Assembly (NCBI GenBank): GCA_038380435.1 | Contig: JAWZYU010000013.1 | Coordinates: forward strand, 10,119,901 to 10,183,900 | Reading direction: 5' to 3' | Length of the DNA stretch: 64,000 bases | DNA from: Ryuthela nishihirai | Lineage: Eukaryota > Arthropoda > Arachnida > Araneae > Heptathelidae | Shown: one piece after another, positions 58,201-64,000 of the stretch | Numbering within the stretch: the first letter of the stretch is position 1 | Layout: every line of letters begins with the position of its first letter | Program-made: the position numbers and the translations under genes | Notes under the pieces: model-generated | Seen by the model: the letters and a program-made list of their open reading frames with translations, nothing else | Told to the model about the DNA's origin: nothing | Databases searched by the model: none

Positions 58201-60298
58201 CAGGGAACAGAGGGGGAGGGATCTCGAGCGAAATCCACGTGCTGTGTTCATCTCACTGCTGTTAGGCGAAGGAAACTATTCTACGAAGCTGTTAAAATTA
58301 TTGTACACTCCTTCTATAAACAAATGTATGATTATTGTCATTATTGGCCTTCTTTAGTTTTAAAAGTAGACTTTAATTTTAAAAGTAGGCTTTAATATAA
58401 ACATATTGTTTAGTCAAAAAGAAACATTATCTGGGAACTTTTTCAACAACAGCAAAATTACAGCATAAAAGGAAATTTTTAAAGAGGAAGAAATTATCCT
58501 TACCTTTTGGCGTATCTTTAATCCATGTGCCACTGAAACTGCGAGATAAATCTTCACTTTAAAAACCGTCGAAACTAAACCAAAAGAGAAAAAAGAAATC
58601 ATTCCACATCTCTTCGTTTGGCTACACATGGCATAAAACAATAGAATTCGATCTTATTCTTTTAATCGAACGTCCTTTAAGACGTTGTCACCAATTCCCT
58701 GACAACAAGCAATCTGTACAACATTTATCCGGGATGAGGTATGAAGGTTAAAAAATTCGGGATGAAAAATTCCATGATGGAGTTAGAGGGGAAATGGGGG
58801 GAAAGGAAAGCCAATCATCCTTTATCGTTCCCTGCCTACCAAGCCATATATCGATACGTTACTTCACGCCTTACTCGGACATTAATCATTTCTATTAAAA
58901 AATGAAATCCGTAAATTATTTCTGTTGGACGTAGCCTCTTAGAGAATGCGAATCAGGAATATCAAATGTCGATCAAACCGATTGTTAATATTACACATTT
59001 TAAGATGACTAGGGGCGGGTGTGGCTCAGTCGGTAGCGCGCCAGGCTTGTAATCTGTAGTTCCCAGGTTCGAGTCCCAGCTGGGTCAGCGTTGAGATTTA
59101 TCTCCGCAAAAATTCCCCGCCCTGCCCATGGTCAGTAGGGGACACCGATGGGCTTGGAAAGGCCGCCGTCCGTCGGATGGGACGTTAAGCCGTGGCCCGT
59201 GTACGGGAGAGAGCCATATCCTGTGCACGTTAAAGAACACGCTGGATGGCCTTGACGGGAGGCTACCATCTGTCTCCCAACAGCTGTTCCAGTGGGTCCC
59301 CTCCCCCAACCTTCTCTGAGCCTTCGGGGTCCATGTGACCTGGCCATTTAGCCCATGGTGTGCAAAAAAGTGCCGCTCAGAGGTAAAACAATCCAATCCA
59401 ATTTAAGATGTTCAGGGTCCTTTATCCAGGAATTAAATGTCAATATTACACACTTTTAAGATGATTAAAATGGAATGCCAATATTACATACTTTAAGATG
59501 ACTAGAATGAGATGCCAATATCATTTTCGGATTACTAAAACGAGATGCTAATATTATGCACTTTTAGGATGACTAGAATGAAATGCTAACATTATAGAGT
59601 TTAAGATGATAAAATGTGTAATATTGGCATTTCATTTTAAAGATGACTAGAATAAGATGCTAATACACTTTAAGATTACATCATACACTTTAAGATGACT
59701 AGAATAAAACGCCAACATTATACACTTTTGTGATGATTACAAGGAAATGCTACTATTACACAGTTTAAGATGAGTACAATGAAATGTTAACATTGTACAT
59801 TTTAAGATGACTAAAATGAAATTAAATACCGCGACTGTCAACAAACTATAAGAACATAAGTATAACCACCATTATGAAAATTCTGAGTAAGATTTCTTCT
59901 TTAAAGAAAGTTTGCTTTATGAATGTTGTAAGCTTGTTTAAGTGATGAATCGCGGTCACGAAGCTGCCCTAGGCATGTTGACATATTTTTGCTTCGATTA
60001 ATGCAAATCTTTTTGTGTTTGTTTTATTCTCTTCTGCGCAGACAATCCCTTCCACTGTGACTGCCGCATCTCGTGGTTCCGTGATTGGATCCACGGTCAG
60101 GGTTCGAAGACCATGAACATGCCTCGAGAGACGAAGTGCGCCACACCTGAGAACTTTCGTCGGGTGGCCATCGCAGACGTCGACTCGGAGGAGCTGAGCT
60201 GCACAATGTCGGGATCCGCCGGGACCTCCCCGCACGTCATCCTCATGGCCTCGTCGTTCATGACCCTGAACTTCTTTATGAGACCCCATATGATGTGA
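45375..60298 (+). CDS. Secreted or GPI-anchored leucine-rich repeat protein, four coding exons (481 aa)
   Basis: The joined exons (45375-46242, 49991-50171, 55291-55430, 60042-60298) total 1446 nt with intron phases 1, 2 and 1 and consistent GT-AG borders. Residues 1-28 look like a signal peptide (AVAVNLVWLVVMTTSSF). C29, C38, C40 and C51 form an LRRNT cap. About 13 LRRs of roughly 24 residues span 71-392 (LESLDFTRNALERVP, LEWLYLQSNQLT). An LRRCT cap begins NPFHCDC at 398, with cysteines 402, 404, 429 and 450. Residues 453-459 are small (SGSAGTS), followed by a short hydrophobic stretch at 462-476, suggesting a GPI signal. Two NLT glycosylation sequons lie in the LRRs. The architecture resembles connectin- and slit-like adhesion proteins. 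Arthropod databases often label close relatives as oplophorus-luciferin 2-monooxygenase non-catalytic subunit-like, a name that should not be taken as function. Partner and pathway are unknown. Confidence 0.92.
46690..46890 (+). mobile_element. SINE family 2 copy in intron 1
   Basis: tRNA-like head with AACGGTTAGCGTGCGCAGCT and a good B box (GGGTTCAAACCCAGG), then TTTCTTCTGCTCAGGTATCG and the tail TGCGGCAAGCGGCTGCTTGA. The body is partly rearranged (two similar CATCACTACGGCATCGCC-like words). Diverged but full length. Confidence 0.78.
46918..47460. repeat. Possible third interspersed repeat in intron 1
   Basis: Starts TGTTTGGTGTTTTATGGCTT and continues A-rich with CAACCAAAGTTAAAAGCAAC and ACACAATTGTAAAAAAATTC. 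The order of such words is shared loosely with 55815-56570 in intron 3. The phrase GTGTTTTATGGC reminds me of arthropod SINE-like repeats, but I cannot confirm a family. Confidence 0.4.
47476..47860 (-). mobile_element. SINE family 1 full-length copy in intron 1
   Basis: 385 bp, minus strand, flanked by exact 12-bp duplications ATTGGAAAATAG at 47464-47475 and 47861-47872. Head, read in reverse: GGGGCGGGGGTGACTCAGTC with B box GGTTCGAGTCCC. Tail: AGGTAAAACAACCCAACCC. One of the best-preserved copies, useful as the family reference. Confidence 0.95.
49300..49660. promoter_or_regulatory. GC-richer intronic segment upstream of exon 2
   Basis: CpG- and GC-richer than the rest of intron 1, with CGGCCACATGGCTCGCG, GCTCCATGGTTACGTTG and a half X-box-like CATGGCAACC near 49533. 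The plus-strand frame of 117 codons has no domain and no good splice context. A conserved intronic enhancer is possible but unproven. Confidence 0.3.
49991..50171 (+). CDS. LRR gene coding exon 2
   Basis: Acceptor CTAATTGCAG, donor GTGAGTG. 181 nt in phase 1 to 2, coding residues 290-349 plus two bases: SLEWLKLGGNKLDSIPAYAL and LRQLDLRQNVISKVSEDDF, continuing the LRR register exactly from exon 1 (GIE then T from the split codon). The frame is too short to stand out by length and is recognised by the LRR pattern and splice sites. Confidence 0.93.
50447..50632. repeat. 44-bp tandem repeat, 4.2 copies, in intron 2
   Basis: TGAAAAGACTTCATAATGTG starts at 50447, 50491, 50535 and 50579, with a partial unit at 50623. 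Complete units are identical, which implies recent expansion. Confidence 0.96.
50633..51789. other. Intron 2 sequence, nothing recognised
   Basis: Unique sequence with a G12 run near 51208. The 158-codon minus-strand frame at 50605-51081 is partly built from the adjacent tandem repeat and shows no domain. Confidence 0.45.
51790..54540. repeat. 38-bp minisatellite in intron 2, about 46 core units plus diverged flanks
   Basis: Core from about 51965 to 53735. The unit GTTGCAAGAAAAACAAATAA plus GACAGTGATCATCCTTCA has a strict 38-bp period (for example 52021 to 52059). Variants are nearly limited to CAAG/CAGG and ATCC/ATTC, and runs of variants repeat in similar order, suggesting multi-unit duplications. 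Flanks (51790-51964 and 53736-54540) hold older, more variable units of the GAGAAACAGACAGGACAGTG type with spacing around 36-45 bp. It lies between coding exons 2 and 3 and must be spliced out. It is not CRISPR: no unique spacers. Confidence 0.97.
54541..55290. other. End of intron 2
   Basis: Unique sequence, becoming strongly pyrimidine-rich (CTTTCTTCCGCTCTCC, CTCTCTCCCTCTACAC) over the last 150 bases before exon 3, as expected for a strong 3' splice site. A short ACACACACACAC tract lies near 54885. Confidence 0.6.
55291..55430 (+). CDS. LRR gene coding exon 3
   Basis: Polypyrimidine tract and acceptor TTTTCTCGCAG, donor GTGAGTAG. 140 nt, coding residues 350-396 plus one base: LDTIETSAFAEMDS, LEWLYLQSNQLTAAPYETF and VQVLDLH. 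The split codons at both ends (Asn 350, Asp 397) give the consensus LRR and LRRCT sequence, confirming the phases. Confidence 0.93.
55597..55690 (+). mobile_element. SINE family 1 head fragment
   Basis: GGTTGCTCAGTCGGTAGCGC followed by GTCAGGCTCGTAGTCTGCTG and CTTATCTCCACAAAACC corresponds to the tRNA-like head and the start of the body. The B box and the whole 3' part are missing, so this is an internal-deleted or truncated relic. Confidence 0.75.
55815..56570. repeat. A-rich possible interspersed repeat, interrupted by SINE 2
   Basis: TTTTGGGGCTGTTATGACCT, CAACCAAAATCAAAAAATAA and CAACAATTGTAAAATG appear in the same order as similar words at 46918-47460. A SINE family 2 sits inside at 56012-56207. 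Relationship is by eye and weak. Confidence 0.35.
56012..56207 (-). mobile_element. SINE family 2, best-preserved head
   Basis: On the minus strand: GTCCCGTGGCCGAGTGGTTA (class II tRNA-like A box) then GCGCACTTGGCTACTGATCA, and B-box-like GGTTCGCATGATC. A GATCAAAGGGACC(C/T)GGG segment is present twice. Tail TGTGGCAAGCAGCTGCTTGA. A reference copy for the head of the family. Confidence 0.9.
57130..57580. promoter_or_regulatory. CpG-richer island in intron 3 with CRE
   Basis: Exact CRE palindrome TGACGTCA at 57217-57224, followed by a CCAAT box (CCCAATCGG), TTAATTA and TGATTAG homeodomain-like sites. A G12 run precedes the island. The 108-codon minus frame has no domain. Candidate intronic enhancer or alternative promoter. 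Confidence 0.35.
59011..59400 (+). mobile_element. SINE family 1 full-length copy in intron 3
   Basis: Head GTGGCTCAGTCGGTAGCGCG, anticodon-like loop CTTGTAATC, B box GGTTCGAGTCCC; tail AGAGGTAAAACAATCCAATC. 9-bp flanking repeat TTTAAGATG at 58999-59007 and 59402-59410, though this word also belongs to the neighbouring tandem array, so the duplication is only probable. Confidence 0.93.
59401..59835. repeat. Degenerate tandem array in intron 3
   Basis: About nine irregular units of roughly 35-50 bp built on TTTAAGATGACTAGAATGAA and ATGCCAATATTACACA. Units carry many substitutions and indels. One unit near 59615-59640 appears inverted (TGTGTAATATTGGCATTTCA-like). Also present left of the SINE (58985-59007). 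Confidence 0.8.
60042..60298 (+). CDS. LRR gene coding exon 4 (terminal)
   Basis: Acceptor TTCTCTTCTGCGCAG. Codes residues 397-481: LRRCT domain (DNPFHCDCRISWFRDWI, four cysteines), a small-residue linker and a short hydrophobic tail (HVILMASSFMTLNFFM), then RPHMM and a TGA stop at 60296-60298. The tail is somewhat short and followed by Arg-Pro-His, so GPI anchoring is likely but not certain. It could also be a secreted form. Minus-strand frames over this exon are shadows. Confidence 0.92.
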
Positions 60299-62023
60299 AG
60301 CCCGAAAGTTTCTCTTCTCTGCCATATATTATGGATGCGATCAAAGTGAACATATCATTCCCGAGACAAACTGAAACTCCTTGGTTTGTATCAAGAATAA
60401 CCTTTTATATTTCACGCATAAACACACACACACGTATATATATTTATATTGGTATTTGTCCTGTACTACTTTTCCGCCTCAGACACGAGACGTTCAGCCG
60501 AAGTATGTGCATTCGATTAACGCTCTTTCTTTCTAACGGATTCATTTCTTTTATTTCTCAATGCACTGACGATTCAAAATTTAGAACATAAAAATATTCT
60601 CGAATATGTTTTTAATTCCGGGAGATGCATGTCGTCTCCGAGGGAAAAGATTCACCCTCAGGCCATGGCATCATTCGTAGAGTGAAAGCGAAAAGCTTCG
60701 AATAAATGGAATTCATAAAATGTCATCACATCGCAAGAATATCTCCGCGCAAGAGAAACGAAACCATGCCTGCAACTCACTGATGGGCAGACGTAGGATG
60801 CATCCTGCGACAGAACTCGAAACACCAAACATTTCTTTAATTTACGTTTGAATTTTATACGAATCATTCTAGATATTACGTAAAAAGAAAAAGGTTGAGA
60901 TATATATTCTGCTCTGCCTCAGGGTGTTCCCATTATCCCTCTGGAAATCGCAACTAAAAAGAAAAAAAATCACGACGTTCCAGATTCGAGTCCTTTCACT
61001 GTTCACCATCCGTTGCATTTTCTGCATCACGTCAAATTGGATGGAAATAATTTTTTCTCTCTTTCCAAGCAATTACTCACCTTTGTTGATTTTTCACCGC
61101 AGGGGTTGAGAATGGGACTCTTGACTTATTTTCCTCCTAGAGGTCGACACGGTAAAGAAATAAATATTTGTTCGTTTGGATTGAAAATATGTAGCTGAGT
61201 GAGAGCGCGCAAATCCCATACTGGACACGATCCAAAACATTCAGTGCCAAATATTCATTTATGAATCTCGTGCATTGAAAATAATTTCATTGAAATGCAT
61301 TCCGATGACGACAAATTTAGATCTTAGAAAAGGAATTATATTTTCGCAATCGTAAAGAATTTTTTTCTGCTCATACTGAAAGGTGTTTCTTATAAACATA
61401 TCAGACTCGCCACTGACAATGCCAAATAAAGAATATCGTCGCACAATTAAGTTCAACAATAATTTTCTTTTCTGCATTAAAATTATTGACAAAGGCAATT
61501 TCTGAAAGCAGTCACGAGTAATCAGCTGAAAAGAATTTCTTTTCGAAGTTTGTTTCCAATACTATATTATGGTCATTTCTTGTAAGTGCAAGTCATAATG
61601 AAAGGGAAAGGATTGCAACATCGCTGCATTAACAACAGCACAATGCAATTATGTTCCAAAGTTCTTATATTATTATTGTCTTATATTACCATATCGGAAA
61701 CCATTAATTACATATCAACCATCTAATAACCAAGATCCTGAACGAAAAAACCTCTAGAAATGAAAGTATCAAGTTTTTTTTTCATCTTTGTTAAAGACGG
61801 ATTACGTGTCACCCCATAGTAAATTTTACAAAACACGACATTACAATGTATTTTCATCTTTGTGGGTATAAACCTGTTTTTTCATACTCTCCGTATAAAG
61901 TCCCAACAACAATGTCTTACACCTGTTTTCCAAAAGACGCACCTAAACGAATTATCTGTTACATAGAAGAAACTGGTTGAAGATCAAAACCTTTCAAAAG
62001 GACTGATCACCACCCACGTGACC
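60299..62023 (+). other. 3' UTR and downstream flank of the LRR gene
   Basis: A candidate polyadenylation signal AATAAA lies at 60701-60706 (about 400 bp after the stop), and another in AGAAATAAATATTTG near 61155. A short ACACACACACG/TATATATATTTATAT microsatellite sits at 60423-60450. The rest is AT-rich unique DNA; no gene recognised. Confidence 0.5.
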
Positions 62024-62361
62024 TGGGACGGAGGCTGGCTCAGTCGTTAAAGCGACAGATTCATATTCTTAAGTTCCCAAGTTCGAGTCCCAACTATGCT
62101 TGAGTGATGTTTACTTCTGCTGGCCACCTCCCCCCTCTCCCCGCATTCAGAAATGGGACACCGATGGCCTTCGAAACGCTACCGTTTGTCAGATGGGACG
62201 CAAAGCGGTCGACCCGTGTGTAGAGCAGCCATACCCTGTGCACGTTGGGAAAGGAGGCCTGCATCCTAAAAGGCCTCCTTTCTCAACATCCTCTGAGCCC
62301 TTGTGACCTGGCCATTTAGCCCAAAAAATGTCGCTCAGAGATAAAAGAACCCAATCCACTT
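62024..62361 (+). mobile_element. Diverged SINE family 1 copy
   Basis: Head GGCTGGCTCAGTCGTTAAAG with B box AAGTTCGAGTCCC, body TGGGACACCGATGGCCTTCG and CCATACCCTGTGCACGTTGG, tail GTCGCTCAGAGATAAAAGAA plus CCCAATCCA. Complete but with many changes, including an internal inverted GGAGGCCT...AGGCCTCC at about 62246-62280. Confidence 0.88.
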
Positions 62362-63215
62362 GGCCAATTTTCATCACTTTATTTCCATTCTTTTCTCGTT
62401 AGCAGAATCACCAACAGTTGTAATGAAAGAGTTAACCTCGTCAAAAACATTTGCCAGAAGAGCCAAATCTTCAGCAGATCTTCTGAAGTCCTGGTCTCCA
62501 CCGTGAAGTAAATTCCTCATAAGAAAAAATGGAACTGTGAATTTGAGCTTCAACCAACTGCTTGCCGCAGAGAATCTGACAGGAATCTGTCACTACAATA
62601 CGCTAAAGGGCAGAAAGCTGTGAGAAATCTATTACCAAAGGAAACGAAAGCGTGACAAAATGCAATCTTGCCCTTCCGAGCAAAAGGTAGTATCTGAATC
62701 ACATGACTGCCGTTTAGGATCGGCGATGTCTTTCGAATCAAGAAATAATAAGGTACCTTCGATGGCCTCTGATCAGAATCATTTGCCAGCCGATATAAAT
62801 TATCCTGTGCACGCGTTCACTTGAGGCTGGCAACCGAGATACAAATAAAATAGCAAATACTGAGGGTGATACTCTCTCTCATCGCATGTCCAGGGTCCAT
62901 TATTCAACATCATAGCCAGTAGAGAGTCCAAGTGCTTTAGATGTTAAACGCAGAAACCCTTCGAATTTGATTATTTCTCAACAAGGTAGAAAAAATAACA
63001 GTAGTTATAACAGGTCAGATGGAAAGGTGAAACTGATCGGGAAGTCTTTCCACTCAAAGAAGAAAGTTAATTTTATCCCCTTACTAACTTCTTGCAGGGG
63101 GGGATCCAAAGTTATGTTCTACGCTCGGCTGGTTCCGCGCATCATCACATGGGTTGATGCCCAGCACTCCTTCCAATGCGTGACTAGTCATCAACAACAG
63201 GTTATAGTGGTTTAC
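62362..63215 (-). pseudogene. Old, deleted copy of the RTE-like LINE (copy C), interrupted by SINE 2
   Basis: 62362-62530 matches the reverse-transcriptase part of copy A around 26765-26900 (CCAATTTTCATCACTTTA, then AAAGAGTTAACCTCGTC against AAAGAGTTCATCTCATC). 62755-63215 matches the 5' UTR of copy A around 29215-29660 (TTATCCTGTG...TTCACTTGAGGCTG, CATCATCACATGGGTTGATG). The endonuclease and most of the reverse transcriptase between these parts are deleted. Much more diverged than copies A and B, so an older insertion or a related subfamily. Confidence 0.7.
62556..62650 (-). mobile_element. Degenerate SINE family 2 fragment inside LINE copy C
   Basis: AACTGCTTGCCGCAGAGAAT followed by CTGACAGGAATCTGTCACTA matches the SINE 2 tail region on the minus strand. 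The head is missing or unrecognisable. Confidence 0.6.
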
Positions 63216-63396
63216 TATGAGAACTAGAAATGAATATCAGAATTGAAAAATGTCGTCGAGATTTCGAATCGTTATTCGAAATGTTTGGCTTATATCTACT
63301 ATAAGAGCCTCTTTTGATCATACAAGGATGGACAGAGGTACGTATGTATCAAAAGTCTGGCAATCGTAACATTTTACCCAATCTCAGTAAGCATTG

Positions 63397-64000
63397 GGAA
63401 GCTAATGCAAAATAACTAAACATCAACTGGCAACTATGGTGAAAAGTAATACTGCTCAAGGCACAACGAGGCGTAACATTCAGAGCGGCCACCGCCGTGT
63501 ATATTTGTACGCGCTTGTGCCAGGTTCCATTGAGTGTATATAAAGTTTCTTTAGCGATATCGTCCATTTCTCTGTACACCAAGGCATTGGGCTGTTAACG
63601 TAGTAATAATAAAAAAATAAATACCTCCCAAGCAGCTGCTTGCCACAGTCCGTTTGCTTGCCACAGATGTTCGTTTTGTTTTATTGCTGAGGTCCTGCCA
63701 TCCTCACATACCTTCTACTATGACGTATTAAACTGACAGGTTCCTGTCAGACCTCTGTGGCAAGCAGCTGCTTGGAAGGTATTTATTTTTTTACTATTGC
63801 TACGTTAACAGCCCAATGTCCTTGGTGTACAGAGAAATGGACGATATCGCTAAAGAAACTTTATATACACTCAATGGAACCTGGCACAAGCGCGTACAAA
63901 TATACACGGCGGTGGCCGCTCTGAATGTTATGCCTCGTTGTGCCTTGAGCAGTATTACTTTTCACCATAGTTGCCAGTTGATGTTTGGTTATTTTGCATT
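63397..64000. repeat. Large palindrome with SINE 2 tails at its centre, running off the window
   Basis: The left arm (about 63397-63657) is the near-perfect reverse complement of 63756-64000. GGAACCTGGCACAAGCGCGT on the right mirrors ACGCGCTTGTGCCAGGTTCC on the left, and each arm carries CCAAGCAGCTGCTTG at its inner end. The arms differ at only a handful of bases. The 100-bp centre holds SINE family 2 sequence (TGCTGAGGTCCTGCCATCCT, GACAGGTTCCTGTCAGACC). The frame at 63349-63582 comes from one arm and has no known domain. The outer limit of the right arm is outside the window. Confidence 0.92.

Larger units (their letters stand above)
55431..60041 (+). other. Intron 3 of the LRR gene
   Basis: 4.6 kb. 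Contains a SINE 1 head fragment, an A-rich possible repeat, a SINE 2, a GC-richer motif island, a SINE 1 and a degenerate tandem array. 56571-57120 and 57581-58990 show nothing recognisable apart from a G15 run at about 56707-56721. Minus-strand frames around 59969-60325 overlap exon 4 as shadows. Confidence 0.8.

Noticed and set aside
59020..59095. tRNA gene from the A and B boxes in SINE family 1
   Set aside because: The acceptor stem does not pair and the sequence recurs as the head of a dispersed 390-bp repeat with target duplications, so these are SINE promoters and not functional tRNA genes.

Overview
This is a piece of an animal nuclear genome, most likely from an arthropod. I lean towards a chelicerate such as a spider, but only weakly. 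The evidence is AT-rich non-coding DNA, one gene split by GT-AG introns of 3.7 to 5.1 kb, many tRNA-derived SINEs, an RTE/BovB-like LINE, Tc1, hAT-like and foldback DNA elements, and a satellite. There are no operons, ribosome binding sites or CRISPR arrays. Most short open frames are chance frames or pieces of transposons.

Layout. 1-4051: a 192-bp satellite of about 19 copies, organised in seven-unit higher-order blocks, followed by single-copy sequence of the same mobile element. 4052-17849: mostly unique DNA with three GC-rich or motif-rich islands (around 6.4-6.9, 9.2-9.4 and 11.9-12.3 kb), a 44-bp minisatellite split by a SINE, and old SINE copies. 17850-22163: a nest of transposons (LINE 3' end, Tc1 transposase relic, SINE, foldback MITE with a SINE inside it, and a TA-flanked MITE directly next to it). 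25617-29700: a hAT-like MITE, then a nearly full-length LINE on the minus strand with a perfect 11-bp target duplication. 33619-34082: a SINE carrying an inverted copy of its own tail. 38419-42152: a second LINE copy on the plus strand with a SINE inserted in its reverse transcriptase region. 42338-42866: an LTR-like sequence containing one diverged unit of the satellite at the left end of the window, in the opposite orientation. 43000-44856: four short tandem arrays. 45339-60298 and beyond: the only recognisable host gene. 62024-64000: old SINE and LINE debris, then a large palindrome that runs off the window.

The host gene has four coding exons joined in frame (45375-46242, 49991-50171, 55291-55430, 60042-60298) and encodes 481 residues. 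It has a signal peptide, a cysteine-rich LRRNT cap, about 13 leucine-rich repeats, an LRRCT cap and a short hydrophobic C-terminus. It looks like an extracellular, probably GPI-anchored LRR adhesion or recognition protein. Its introns hold a 38-bp minisatellite of about 46 near-identical units, SINEs and possible regulatory islands.

The most notable observations are that the satellite seems to be an amplified LTR end, the two inverted LINE copies, the nested foldback elements, the SINE with an inverted tail, a cluster of three identical bZIP composite sites near 9.3 kb, two palindromic RFX X-box-like motifs, and the terminal palindrome. All were read by eye. Homology to known families is from recognition, not from a search.
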